Origin: Cordilura impudica
Taxonomy: Eukaryota > Arthropoda > Insecta > Diptera > Scathophagidae
DNA: 64,000 bases
Assembly: GCA_963682025.1 (NCBI GenBank)
Contig: OY821517.1
Location: forward strand, 336,331,144-336,395,143
Reading direction: 5' to 3'
The notes beneath the pieces were generated by a model. It was not told the origin of the DNA, did not search any database, and saw nothing but the letters and a program-made list of their open reading frames with translations. Of the stretch, positions 10,087 through 22,479 are shown one piece after another. The position numbers and the translations under genes were made by a program. Numbering within the stretch: the first letter of the stretch is position 1; each line of letters starts with the position of its first letter.

Positions 10087-11856
10087 TATTACATAAACCC
10101 TCAATTTTTAAAACTCTTATTTATTACAATCTGGCAGCTCTATTTAACATATACTGCATTTTGTCTTTACATTTAGTTCTAATTTTATGCAAGTTATGTG
10201 CGGGTCGCGAACAAAACTCCGTTAATAATAATAAAAAAAATTGAAAAAAATACAGTTTGAATATTTTTCTTTAAATTGATAGAAAAATATCTCTGAAATG
10301 TTCGTTACTACATGATGAAAAAAGTGTCGAAACTAGGATCACGTTTGTTAAATAAAGAGAATTACCCAAATGAAGTAAATTAAAGTGTTAATATTTTGTT
10401 TTTATTGTTGTTAGTATTGATGTATATAGCTAAAAAGAGAGAGAGACATTTTTAATTATGACAATTTTGTCTTCATTTGCTTTAGTTGTGATTTTATGCA
10501 AAACAAGTGCGGTTCGGGAAAAAACTTTTACTTCGTTCATATCGTGACAATGTAAAAATTCGATCAATTTTCATAAGTTTCTGGCATTTTTTTTTTATCA
10601 AAATAAAATTCATATGTTATGCTATATTTCTACGTAAAAATATCTATAAAAAGTTAATTATTTCATAAAGAAAAATATGTGTAAAGTCTAACATATTAAA
10701 GAAAAAAAAAAATAGAAAAAATAGCGGATTCTGCCATGGTGCTAGTATAAAGTTTTTTGAATGATATTAGTGTTAGTTGTTTTTGTGTTAAAAAAAATAT
10801 ATGTATATAAAAGAGAAAATGCATTTTGTTAGTGAGTAAATAACATGAAAATATTAGTGAGATGCTGTAGGATTATGCCGTTAGTTAAGGTAAGAGTTTT
10901 ATTGCTGATATTGTGTTTGTTTGATTAACGGCGAAAACGAACGTGCCATATACTCGCAGTTATTTTTCAGAATGACTTTTGTATTTTTACACATTAGTAA
11001 TGATAATGTAATATTACTAAATTTAGGAGTTACTATGACTTAACGAGGTAATACAATGTTAAAGCATTAATAAATCCTGTATGTGTGTTGGTTTGAGAAA
11101 TGTTATAAATAAAATTAATGTATATTTTTTTTTAATTTTGTTGATTTGGGCGGATTCTTGATATAATAAAAATATAAATCTAAGCAGTTATGACATTTTA
11201 ACTAAGAACAGACTGATTAATCATATTCAGACAATGTATTTTGTTGAGTTAATCCCGGTTTTAAATAGTGCTTCCTTTTCCTATTAAAATTACAGGCAAA
11301 TAGAATAACTAATAAAGTATTTAAAATCACACATTTCAACACAAATTAATTTAATTTCAACCATTCATGAATTAATACGATTTTTATTTATTTGCAACTT
11401 TAAATAGGTAAAATATTTTTTCTTTTGTCAATGATTGGAGTTTGAAAATTTTTCTGAATATTCAAGTGACCCTATTCAAATGTTTTGTTAAACTTGTGCG
11501 AAATTATGAGTTCTAACTTAAGTTGTCAACTCTTTTTAATATAAGTTAAACTTTATATGAAATTTATTTAATAAATTTAAGAAAATAAATAAATTCAATT
11601 TACACAGAAAGTCTTGAACATATTTTTTTAATATAATTTTTCAAATATAGATGTATGATCGCTAAAAAGAAGAGACAAGTAAAATCTGAACATGTTTCTA
11701 TAAATCTATACAAAAATATCTAAGAAACGTTCGTTAATTTATAAAGAAAAAAAAAATCGTGTGAGTCCGATCACAAGGGAGATGTGTAAACATTTAATAA
11801 TTAAAGAAAACATCAACATCATATTTTCCAGTGCATAAAAAATAAGTCGATTATAC
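10087..11856. repeat. AT-rich spacer with degenerate internal repeats
   Basis: Three degenerate direct copies of one pattern can be seen (about 10150-10330, 10470-10690, 11640-11760). Their landmarks are TTAGTT.TAATTTTATGCAA, GTGCGG.TCG.GAA.AAA and AAAAATATCT..AA..GTT. No coding signal is present. Confidence 0.4.
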
Positions 11857-12803
11857 TGTTTTCTGAAAATCAATTGATGTTTTCTGAAATGCAATTGATG
11901 CTTTTTGAAATTCTATTGATGTTTTCTGAAATACAATTAATGTTCTCAGCAATTCAAATAATGCTTTTTGAAATTCAATTGATGTTTTCTGAAATTTTAT
12001 TTATGTTTTCTGAAATTCGAATGATGTTTTCTGAAACTCGAATGATGTTTTCTGAAATACAATTGATGTTTTCTGAAATTCTATTTATGTTTTCTGAAAT
12101 TCAATTGATGTTTTCTGAAATACAATCGATGTTTTCTGAAATACAATTGATGTTTTCTGAAATTCTATTGATGTTTTCTGAAATTCTATTTATGTTTTCT
12201 GAAATTCAAATGATGTTTTCTGAAATACAATTGATGTTTTCTGAAATTCTATTGATGTTTTCTGAAATTCAATTGATGTTTTCAGAAACTCGAATGATGT
12301 TTTCTGAAATTCTATTTATTTTTTCTGAAATTCAATAGATGTTTTCTGAAACTCGAATGATGTTTTCTGAAATTCTATTTATGTTTTCTGAAATTCAAAT
12401 GATGTTTTCTGAAATTATATTGATGGTTTCTGAAATACAATTGATGTTTTCTGAAATTCTATTTATGTTTTCTGAAATTCAAATGATGTTTTCTGAAATT
12501 ATATTGATGGTTTCTGAAATACAATTGATGTTTTCTGAAATTCTATTGATGTTTTCTGAAATTCAATTGATGTTTTCAGAAACTCGAATGATGTTTTCTG
12601 AATTTCTACTTATTTTTTCTGAAATTCAATAGATGTTTTCTGAAACTCGAATGATGTTTTCTGAAATTATATTAATGTTTTTTGAAATTCTATTTATGTT
12701 ATCTGAAATTCAAATGATGTTTTCTGAAATTATATTGATGGTTTCTGAAATACAATTGATGTTTTCTGAAATACAATTGATGTTTTTTGAAAGACAATTG
12801 TAA
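11857..12803 (+). repeat. 21-bp minisatellite, about 45 units, with higher-order repeats
   Basis: The unit is GATGTTTTCTGAAATTCAATT with variants. Since 21 is a multiple of three, one frame is open through most of the array and reads a heptad series (M-F-S-E-I-Q-L). TAG stops fall at 12336-12338 and 12630-12632, exactly 294 bp (14 units) apart, and the same variant order precedes both. That indicates duplication of a 14-unit block. A four-unit block is also doubled inside the second segment. There is no start context or flanking coding signal, so I regard it as non-coding. Confidence 0.9.
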
Positions 12804-12999
12804 AATGTTTAGAAAAGAAAATATCATAATTTTTTCACAAATACAATCATATAAAGTCACACCGATTTACACTTCAGCTCACACCGATGTGTTACGCTGT
12901 TTTTGAGATTGTATTGTGAAATAGAAATTTACCCCCCTGCGCGTATAGATGTTTACACATCAAAAGTATATGTACTTCAAGTTTCTTGGGACCTTTTTT

Positions 13000-13505
13000 A
13001 TTCCGTAAATATGAGATTGATAATTTTTTATGATCTGTAACATGAGATCTTCCTTGTTACTAAGTTTAAAAAAATTTTTTATCAACTGTATGGGATGAAA
13101 TTTGGTATATAAGCTTCCATCGGCGATAGCATGAAAGCTATTGAAATTGGCGAAAATCGGTGCATGTTAAGATCTAGTCCCCATACAAATGACACCTATG
13201 AGATCGACTTAAATTGTCATAATATATTGCAGAGATTTTTCTCAAATTTGGCATTTATGTATTTTTGCGAAAAATAAGTGATGTTACCAAATATGGTTAG
13301 GATCGGCACATTTTTCGACCTAGTTCCCATATAAATTTAGTATCAGATATGAACAACATAATTAGTAACAATGCCATTCAAATTTGGTTTATGCTTACTT
13401 TCTATATCCAATTAGATGGGCCTAAGAGATAGGGTCTTAAAACGCATGGTATAGGGCATTGTGTAGTCGTTCTAGACCGACTATAATTTTCGTACTTGTT
13501 TTCAT
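13000..13505 (-). repeat. Muscoid dispersed repeat, minus copy
   Basis: This ends in GACCGACTATAATTTTC, the inverse of the start of the copy at 40236. It contains the same CCCATAC/CCTAGTT, GATCGG.ACATTTTTCG and CCAATTAGATGGGCCTAAGAG blocks. It is diverged and lacks the (ACGG)n tract. Confidence 0.6.
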
Positions 13506-14007
13506 TGATTATCTTCAAAAAAAAAAACCTTCAACGGGGAGTATTATGTTAACTTACTGGAACATCTAGTAGATTTTAGTAGAAATCTATTTCAAAATTT
13601 ATACCGTTTACATCTTACTTTTTTGACATTTTGTGAGATTTGGTTTCCACAACAATAAACAGCTGATTAACATAAAACATATTTTAATTCCTTTTTATTT
13701 TATTTTATTTTATTTTATTTTATTTCATTTCCTTTTTATTCAAATTGTTTGCTTTTGTTTTTAAATGTAAATTTTTCAGTCACTGCGTTGTAATTTTCTA
13801 CTACATTATTAAAAAAACACAATATTAAAAAAAAACACAAAAAAGCACAAGTCTAGTAACGAGCTAGATTTTGTTTTGTATGGGAAATCTATTAAAAATT
13901 TGGTAGATTTCGCTCGAAATCTCGTATATACTATATTTTGCTTATATGTAAACGCACTATGAGTGATAAAATTAAGGAAAAACGACCGCATTTGACAAAA
14001 AAAAAAA
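13506..14007. other. AT-rich spacer with a (TTTTA)n microsatellite
   Basis: The pentanucleotide run TTTTA lies at about 13693-13731. Nothing else was recognised. Confidence 0.6.
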
Positions 14008-14180
14008 AAACAAAAAGTGTTGTTTCATCAAGAAAATGCACCAATTCACACATCCACTATTGCGATGGCCAAAATCCATGAATTAAAGTTCAAATTCCTT
14101 CATCACGCGTCTTATTCCTCAGATTTAGTTCCCTCGGATTATTTTCTATTTCCAAACTTGAAAAGATGGCTCGGCTCGAA
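14008..14180 (+). pseudogene. Mariner transposase fragment
   Basis: The reading VLFHQENAPIHTS...HASYSSDLVPSDYFLFPNLKRWLGSK matches the second and third catalytic blocks of a DD34D mariner. The second Asp has become Glu (HQEN instead of HQDN), while the SDLVPSDY block is kept. Homology stops abruptly near 14170. Confidence 0.8.
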
Positions 14181-14470
14181 GTGGCGACTGAGGTTAATGG
14201 CTGTTTTATGTATTATGGTCTTAGTTGATTTATAGAGAAGCATTATTATGCTGAAAAATTCAATATACGCCAGTTATATCATCATCGAAATTGATAAGAC
14301 ATCTATATTTTTTTAGACTTTATTTTTGAGGAAATAAAATATATAGCATTCCTTCCCGAGGAGAGATATTGCCGCACATATCATCTTGTCTTTGCTAAAA
14401 TTTTAATTTAGCCAATAATTCTAAAATTCACCGGGGCCCTCTAGATTAAATTCTATGTCAATCTGCCCTT

Positions 14471-16090
14471 TTTTTTTAAACGTTTATTTACACAAATTCT
14501 TTATTCATTCTTAACTATAATAAACAATAGTTAACAATAGTAATATTAATTAGATACATACATAGTCCCTAACCCGTGCTCTCTAGTATTATTAGTATTA
14601 ATAATATATTTTCTTTTAAAAACTAATTTACATTTTCCGTACTTCAAATGAAGACTATTTTATGTATTTTGTTCGTAATGAAAAATTTTGATAAAAACAT
14701 TACATAAATAGCAAAAGGGTATAAAAAGTCAAGGGTTAAAATAGAAAGATGTAGAAGTTACTAACATAGCCACCAATACTTTTTGGTTTTTGATCTTTGC
14801 GAAATGTAAAGATCTTTATAAGATGTACTGGTGCTGTATCTGAAATCAATATTTGCTGTATTATTGCAATTAACTGCTTTGATATTGGCACGTCTATATA
14901 TGTGACAGAATACTGGGGTGCCATTTTCATTTTGGATCATCCTCATTTTATCGAGCTATAAAAAAGCCTCAGGTGAAGCGTACCCTTTTTGTAAGGAATT
15001 AATTATATAATCTTCATTTGTGTAGTACGGTGCCAATATTAAATTATTTTCTTTACAAGATGTACATCTTACAATGCTATTTCTTATTAAATGTATTATA
15101 AAATTATCTATTCTTATTATGTTTGTAACACTGTAGAGTTTTTTATCAGATACGTATTTTACATATTCACTTTGTGACGTTCTATAAAGTTTAGTACATG
15201 CCCTTAAGCATTTTCTTTCAAATACCCTTATCTTCTCCATGTAGGATGGTGAAATATTAAACCATATTGGACACGCATATGTTATAATAGGCCTGATTAA
15301 GGATTGATACATAATAATTTTTATTCTTGTTTTTATGTATCTGGAATAAAATAGATTTTTATACGTAAAAAATGCATTTCTTGCTTTTAATATTATTTCA
15401 TTTACATGATTATTAAAATATAAGAATTTGTCTAAATATACACCTAAATATTTAACAATTTCTTTATTTGGTATTGAACAATTATTAAGATTAGATTTAA
15501 TCCCAAACGATTTCCAATTTCTTTTTATATTATTATTACATCTATCCACTGTAGGTCTAAATAAAATTGTTTCACATATTTGTATGTTTATTCTCATGTT
15601 CCAATCAATAGTATACTTTTCCACAATATCAAAAGAAGTTTGTAGATTTTGATTTATTTTTTCCACTGTATCATCCGCGTGACGTATTATAATATCGTCA
15701 GCAAATGATATTATATTATCTAATTTGCTGATTAAGTCTAAAATAAACAGGTTAAAAAATGGGCGCGTTAACAGTCCCCCTGTTGAAGACCATTTGTTAC
15801 TTTGAAAGTTTTTTGTTCTTATGGTTGTGGTGAAACAATCTAAAAGTTTTATCACTTATCATGTTATAAATTAGAATGATTTGGTGGAAAGGAAATTTAT
15901 ATTCATTTAATTTGAATATCAAACCTGAAATCCATATGGTATCGAAAGCTTTTTCCATATCTATGAGACACGCTCCTGTACAGAGTTTGCTCATCCAATT
16001 CCAGTTGATGTTGGAAGTAAGTAAATGTAATGCATCAATTGTTGAAAGCTTGTATTTAAACCCAAGTTTTTGTCTTTACAAAATTTATAT
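14471..16090 (-). pseudogene. 5'-truncated LINE (reverse transcriptase) with poly(A) tail
   Basis: The minus strand starts inside the RT domain (LGFKYKLSTIDALHLL, GACLIDMEKAFDTIW). It continues after a frameshift near 15850 to FNLFILDLI, ISFADDIII (the catalytic FADD box), WNMRINI, CETILFRP, VKYLGVYLDKF, RPIITYACPIWFN and FERKCLRACTKLYR. A TAG at 14956-14958 interrupts SPEAFL/LDKM, after which the frame continues to 14761. AATAAA and an A-run end the copy at 14471. It is I/Jockey-type, but I cannot name the clade. No target duplication is evident. Confidence 0.8.
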
Positions 16091-16564
16091 ACATATATTG
16101 TTATTTATAGCAATTTCAAAAATTTAGCTTATATTGGGGAGCATTTGTAAGCTTTGGTGTGGTACTACATTTTGTCTATTCCAGAATATTATCTGCTTGT
16201 CACATTTGTCTAACACGTCTCTTGGTGATATTTAAATTCATAATATGAACCATATTGCCTAAAGAAAAGCTTAGCGTTATATTTCCCGTGTCGACTTCCT
16301 TCCGGATCTCCTTTTCTTCCCGTAATATTCGCGTGTATTTAAGTAATTACAGTTTTACTTCTCTTTAAACGAGATGCCATATGTCTAGTTATCAATCCTT
16401 CACAAGGATAATATGAAATATCAGACTGCCCTTTCGAGGTTAACTGCCACGTGGCATATTTTGAAAAGACCTAACGTTTATGTTAAGTATTTATTATATA
16501 TATATATATTTAAAAAATAACTTACCTGCTTATGTACAAATCAATAAGATATATATATATATAT
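16091..16564. other. AT-rich spacer with short (TA)n tracts
   Basis: Small TA runs lie at about 16496-16509 and 16551-16564. No gene is seen. Confidence 0.5.
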
Positions 16565-16634
16565 CGCAACCGCATTTGTTCTAAGGGCGCTATTGTGCGA
16601 CGGAAATAATTATAGGACTCCGTGCAAATAAATA

Positions 16635-16688
<54 letters not shown>

Positions 16689-16727
16689 CCGTCGCACAGT
16701 AGCGCCCTTAGAACAAATGCGGTTGCG
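16565..16727. repeat. 43-bp inverted repeat around a (TA)n microsatellite
   Basis: The arms 16565-16607 (CGCAACCGCATTTG...) and 16685-16727 are reverse complements with one mismatch in 43 positions. The 77-bp spacer is largely (AT)n. The right arm continues into the dispersed repeat at 16685-17110, so this looks like the meeting point of two element ends in head-to-head orientation. Confidence 0.85.
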
Positions 16728-17110
16728 AAAATCACAAATTTCATGTGCGCTTACGATATTTTGAATAAACTCATCTTATAGGAAATTGTTCAAAGATTAC
16801 AAATCTACTACCTTCAATAAAATTAGATTTTTAGTTTAGAAGATATAATCCTCCAAAGTTGACCGATTTTCAGTTTTCAAAAAAACACAATTTTTAGGCA
16901 ATTTGGTCCAGTTTCAGGTAGAATATAAGAAAAAACTAGATAACTAATCGTAATTTTTTTTACTTCCATTGATTTATGTATTTATTCAGTATATTATAGA
17001 AAAAAAATTTACTGTTTGCTTTGTGATTTTTCAGGTAAATCGCTATTACCAACTGTTTATTTTTTTTTACCATTTTCAACTTTGATGGAAAATAAATTTT
17101 TTTTTTATTT
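16685..17110 (-). repeat. Dispersed repeat, inverted copy of 7780-8178
   Basis: Its reverse complement aligns with 7780-8178 over most of its length, with indels. Its outer end carries the GC-richer word CCGTCGCACAGTAGCGCCC. Confidence 0.6.
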
Positions 17111-18195
17111 TATCAATGGATAATAATTTTAAAATATAAAAAACTTGAAAAAGAAGCATAAAAAATACAAAATTGTTAAAAATCATGTTTTTTAATTAAC
17201 ATAAACATGATTTATTTCATGCCGTTAACAAATTTCAACTTTGATAACCCATAAGTAAGCATCTAGAAAGTGTAACACTTTGTTCAAACAGTTATTTTAT
17301 AGGCTGGATAATTATGTATCATGTGCCTTTTAACTTATTTATTTACCTCAATCGGTTCAAAAGTTATGATATTTGCAACGAAAAAATTCAAATGGCGCCA
17401 CTGTGCGTCGACACATTTAAATAACTTTTAATAAAAAGGAAAAAGAAGCTAATTTTTTAGCATCAGTAATTTGAATGTTATAAAGTTTTCTTTTCAAACA
17501 AAAATTACGCATTTTATTTGCACCTTTTTTCGAAAAGTTTATTTTTTTGTTATATATTCTGAATTAACCTTTAATATCTCACTGGTACCGCCCGGAACCA
17601 ACCAAAAAAAATTGTAACTTTGTTAAACGATTTTTTTTAAACTTCCCGCTGCCACTTTAAAAATATTTCTTTATACAAGCGCTACCATTTGCGCCGATTG
17701 CCACTTGAAACCGACTTTATTTGACACGTGTATGTTCAGTAAGGTGTCACAACCTCAAAAAAAAAAAAAAAAAAACATTTTTGCGAAATTGCGTACTTTC
17801 AAAAAAATATTTTTGTGTTAAGTACGTAAAAATGTAAGCTTAAAAATATATTTCCGTGATCTTTATAGTGCCTAGAAGCTATTGTGTGTACAAGAACAGT
17901 GACGGTCATTTGACTGGTGATATGACCGCCACTACTGACTGAAGTGTCGGTCATCGCGTAGAACAAAGTTTCTATCATTTTATTGAGGCAAATATGACAA
18001 AACTGGCCGAAACTGAAACTGACCGGTCATACTTGATGGATATATACATCATCATTGACCGGTCACGCTTGATTAAAATGAAACACGACTTATTATATTT
18101 ATTTTTTTATTTATTGTATTAAAAATCAAAAATTCAAAAATAGAAATAAACATTAAACATTAAAATATTAAAAACACAACAATATCACCAATTCC
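17111..18195. other. AT-rich spacer; two palindromic TGACCGGTCA words
   Basis: TGACCGGTCA occurs at 18020-18029 and 18056-18065, each followed by a similar CTTGAT. The ~70-bp stretch 17500-17570 recurs inverted at 22710-22785. No gene was recognised. Confidence 0.5.
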
Positions 18196-19427
18196 GAAAC
18201 GTGTCGATAACTTTGAGACAATGTTGAATGTTTAAACAACTTTGCTGACTTTTCACTCGAAACATCCCTCAAAGCGGTTCGTAACTTAGCAGTGAATAAA
18301 TTGATTAAACTTAATAGAAACTTCCGGTAATGGGCCTTAGTGCAATCAGTAGCTTCTTAAAGAAAACAATATATTATAACACATATATATCAACAATTTA
18401 TATTAAAGCTCACCTTTTGAGTGTTGTGAATTAACAATTTCGGCCAAAACTGATACACTTCATTTGGAAAATTGTTTGTACAGAACGATGTGTGATATAT
18501 TGTGATAATACCTCCATAAATCAATTAGTTCAATATTTTGAGATCTTTATTCTTTTGAAAACTAATTTCATTATGGACGAATTTACGGATACTGCACATT
18601 CCTTAATATTCTTCATACTATCAACAATATATTCCATATACTATATTCCAGAATGGCATAAATTACAACAGTCGAGCTAAATATTAAAAAAAACATATCC
18701 ATGTTATGGCAACAGACTAGATAGATATAAGGATGAGTATAAAATTTGCAAGGAAGATTTACTTTGTTTCTAGCTAGAATTTTTAGTAAAATGTCAGTGC
18801 AATACCTAAATAAGTTCATTTGGTGATTGCGCATGTATTAACAATATATTTATAGTGACTTCCATGCGCACTGAACTGTAATCATTACGAATCGATTGAA
18901 TAAACTGTGTCAGCGTAGTTTCATACATTTGTATTTCTTGTGTATTATCTTCCAACATCAATAATATCAAATAGATAACCATATTATTTGCTGGTACAGC
19001 ATTCACAATCGAAATCCAGGATATAACATATTGTCGCACAATACAATTCTTTACATAAATGCGTTTCCTGAGGTATAAAAGCTTCTTGATTAAAAGTTTG
19101 TGAAGATTCTACAGCAATATCTTTTAAACGATCCAACAGGAATAGGCCACAAGACGCGAGCAAAAAATAAATCGTGGAAGGGTATAATGGAGGGACGTGC
19201 CACCACAATTGAGAATGGCACTAACGAATTCACTGACATATTTTGAAGAGTCCTAGAGAAACAACAAAAATTAACTTGAATTTTTAATTTAATTAATTAC
19301 TTACCTTTCCTAAACCTAAACTTGTAGCCGCCAAGCCAATTGAACATCTCTTTCTTTTATTAGAATCCTGGGAGGAGGCAAAGTCATTGGACAACACCTC
19401 TATAAATTTTCGCATTTGGGCAGTCAT
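18196..19427 (-). pseudogene. Unidentified decayed intron-bearing gene
   Basis: A clean start (19425-19427) opens a 41-codon exon (MTAQMRKFIEVL...ATSLGLGK) ending at AAG|gtaagt (exon 19305-19427). A 52-nt intron ends at ctctag (19253-19304), and exon 2 continues DSSKYVSEFVSAILN. Frameshifts follow, and the protein-like text moves between frames. The pieces are VPPLYPSTIYFLLASCGLFLLDRLKDIAVESS, then WISIVNAVPANNMV and LILLMLEDNTQEIQ, and last FCTNNFPNEVYQFWPKL before a second plausible donor (AAG|gtgagc) near 18415. A last segment reads LINLFTAKLRTALRDV. The helical, leucine-rich character might suit a HEAT-repeat or importin-like protein, but that is a guess. It could be an old duplicate of a host gene or an uncatalogued element. 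Confidence 0.5.
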
Positions 19428-20047
19428 TTTTCATATTAAATTCTTAAAAAAAAAAAACAACTCTACAACTGCAACAATTACAGTCATATGTTTTTCAAAT
19501 AGAAAAAAACTGCAAGTGTGTTAGTACAAAAATTGTTTATGTGTTAGTTTCAGTCATGCATTTCTTGTAGGGAACTAACAAAAATATAATTTTACAGGAG
19601 AAGCAAAAACTTTCTAAAATTAAAAGTATAACCATTTTTAATGAAATTTTTTCTAATTTCACTTTAAATATATCGAAAAATTAATTTTTTAAGAAAAAAA
19701 TTTTTTTTTTTAATTATTTGAAGAGTTTTGTTAGATACGCCTTTTTGACTTCTGTTTTTCTGAAACACAAAAAGACGTATCTACAACAAATAAGTTTAAA
19801 CATATAATTGAAGTAATTTATTTAATAAAAAATATCTATTTTTGGCTTAAAGAAGGTATACGAATTAATAATTGATTCTAAAAATATTCAGTTTATTGAT
19901 TAAAATAAAGTTTAACATAAGGAAATTAAAGGTTTTTCATTTTAAATTGGAGTTTGTAATATTATTCATAAGTTAATTTAGTTATATATTTATATTAAAA
20001 TTTTTTTAATAAAAATTATTTTATGTACATATAAATGCATTTTCAAA
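19428..20047. other. AT-rich spacer
   Basis: No gene, repeat pair or element end was recognised. Confidence 0.5.
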
Positions 20048-21319
20048 TTAATTCTGAAATGGAATATTGTCATAAAAATAATGACAGTCTACAGGTAGTA
20101 ACTTTTTGAGATCCTGTAGATGTTGCCATTTTTTAAATGAAATCTTTATTCTCTGCCCATGTAATTGGGAAGGCGCAACAAGTGTGAATCTGTTTACAAT
20201 TCTTTGTGGAAGCTGTTCGTAATCTTCAGTTATATTTGTTTTGAAGTAAATGATTCCAGTTGGATCGTATGCCAAAGTACGGATCATATTGACAGTGGGA
20301 TCTCCGGCCTTATTACCTAAAATCAAATAAAAACTTTTAAATTTATAAATTTTTTAGAAAAAGGTTACGGATTTATAATTTTTTAGAGTTATCGTTACCT
20401 GGTTTAATAGAAGCATATCGCTTAGGAATAGACTCATAATTGAGAATATAATTATGATTTAACTGATGCACTGTGAAAGGTTTAGGGCTTCGCCGGGCAA
20501 CTTTTATTTGTTCAACTAGTTTGAATGGTAAATTTAGTTGTTTATTTTTAATTTTCCTTTCAATCAAAGAGTGGGTTGAATCACATTCCATTTGAGTGTG
20601 ACCAACTACCAAGTATTTGTGCTCTATTGTTATGTTTTTTCTACGCATAAATAAACTAAAGCATTAGATAGAATCACATTTCTATTTTGGCAAAAACAAC
20701 CATCAGAATAGAGAATAATGTGGTGTATGTCAGGGAATTTAACAACATTATTTCTTAAATAATTTACGGCTATTGTTGCAAATGTCAATGATACCAGATT
20801 TCCTTCTGTTTCATCCCGAACATAATTGTCATGATTTATAATATGTATTATAAATTGTGAAATTATGAACTTGAAATTTCATTTTATAATAAGCGGAGTT
20901 GGCATTCGATTGAGGTATAAGCTTTTCTTTCTCGATTCTAATTTTCTATTTCATTTCTGTGATTTTCAAATTGATCCTGTGAAATATTTTTCGATTTGTA
21001 TGACAAACAAATGTCGTGGTTTGAACATGGAGTAATTACAAGTTTTTATTAACTTCACGAAATTTCGAAAAGATACTGCCACAATATCACTATATTCATG
21101 CTCTTTGCATGCCTCGATATAGAGATCATATATTTGTGTATGAGATGTAAAGTCTACCTGGAAATATAGTTTGGCTGTATATTGTCGACGATAATGTGAT
21201 TCCAATTTTGGAACGTCTTCCAACCATTTTCGCAAAAAGGTAAGTCTTTTGATATATAATTGTCCTAAAATGCATTTGTGTTTTTCGACGGAAAAAACAG
21301 TTTTGCTGAGTTCCACCAA
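20048..21319 (-). pseudogene. Decayed intron-bearing DUF7869-like gene
   Basis: Segments in order are LRKWLEDVPKLESHYRRQY, NYVRDETEGNLVSLTFATIAV and IIHIILYSDGCFCQNRN-type (read as IHHIILYSDGCFCQNRN). They continue with EHKYLVVGHTQMECDSTHS and, after an 82-nt GT-AG intron (20317-20398, phase 1), NKAGDPTVNMIRTLAYDP. The YSDGC..QNRN and GHTQMECDS blocks are, from memory, hallmarks of a repetitive uncharacterised family (DUF7869-like) in invertebrates. Frameshifts near 20640 and 20835 break the reading. The intron excludes a simple processed copy. I do not know the molecular role. Confidence 0.6.
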
Positions 21320-22479
21320 AACTAAATGCCGTTGCTGATATTTAAATATTCACCCCTGTTCTTGAAACCACTATCACAAAAAAAAAACTCGTAAATGAAA
21401 AAATTCTTAAATCTTCGAGTTTTTTGCTGTTCTCAAATTTCAATAAGAATATTTTTTCTCGTTTTAATTCACATAGAAAAGGCTTTGTGAAATCAAAACA
21501 AATGCCCTTTATTTCTACTAAGCAGGTCTTAAGAGTTAAAAAAAAAAAACTAATTGATATTTAAACTCTAACATGTTTTTTATTGAACCTTGTCATTATT
21601 TTAAAAAATTTGACATTAATTTTATGAAAAAAAAAACGATTTTAAAAAACGTCTACATTTTGCGCTGATTTAAAAAAAAACTCGTAATAAGTGGTCGATG
21701 TTAATAAAACACACTTTTTGCGATGATGCTGTTCTATAACTATAATAAAAACTTTTTATTTACACAATCTATTTTCCATTATAATTTTTTCAATTATAAC
21801 ATAGATTCTTTATGCACTAATTATTGCAAAAAAAAGGAATTAAAAAAAAATTTTTCTTTATTCTTTTGCATATGTTCGAAACAGTAGTGATGCCAGTCAA
21901 ATCCAATTTATTTGAATATCGAAATTTTTTTTGGTGATGCCTTACTTTTTAAAAATAGAAAAGTCATTCTTAATTGAATGAAATTGAAGAATAAAAACAA
22001 TTAAATGAACAAGTAAATTGTTATTTTAAAAGAAAATATTTTTTTTTACTTTCTTTATAATCTTAAGGAAAACATGCAAAAATTACTTAAGATTTTTTGG
22101 TGGAAGTGACTAAAGAACCATATGTTTTCAAGAAACCCAAAATTTCAATTTCATGTTATTTCAAATTCATTCTTATTCAAATAAAAACGTTTCAAGAACA
22201 GGGCAGATTATTAATTCTTTATTTTTTTTAACTTTTCTAATTTTCTGAATAAAATATGTTGATTTTTATTTAAAAAAAATTTCGTTGATGGAAAATGCAT
22301 CTTTAAAATTTTTGATCTCCGGGTGCCTAGTGGTTCCGCAAAGAACCAACCAGGCTTTTCTTACCTAGCTCAGGTAAATAAAACATATGAACGAATTCGT
22401 AGAACAAAAGTTGTTCAAAAAGGCGAGTTTTATAAAATTAATTTTTTCAGCTTAAAAAAGTCAGGCTATTAAGGGTTAA
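21320..22479. other. AT-rich spacer
   Basis: Long A- and T-runs are present, with no coding signal. The word GGTTCCGCAAAGAACC near 22333 is a small palindrome. Confidence 0.5.

Noticed and set aside
11874..12632. Long MFSEIQL heptad ORFs as a real repetitive protein
   Set aside because: The frame is open only because the repeat is 21 bp long. Stops are part of the repeat, and no start context, splice sites or flanking coding signal exist.
11857..12803. TTCTGAA-ATTC units as heat-shock elements
   Set aside because: The spacing between GAA and TTC half-sites is one base, not the two required in heat-shock elements.
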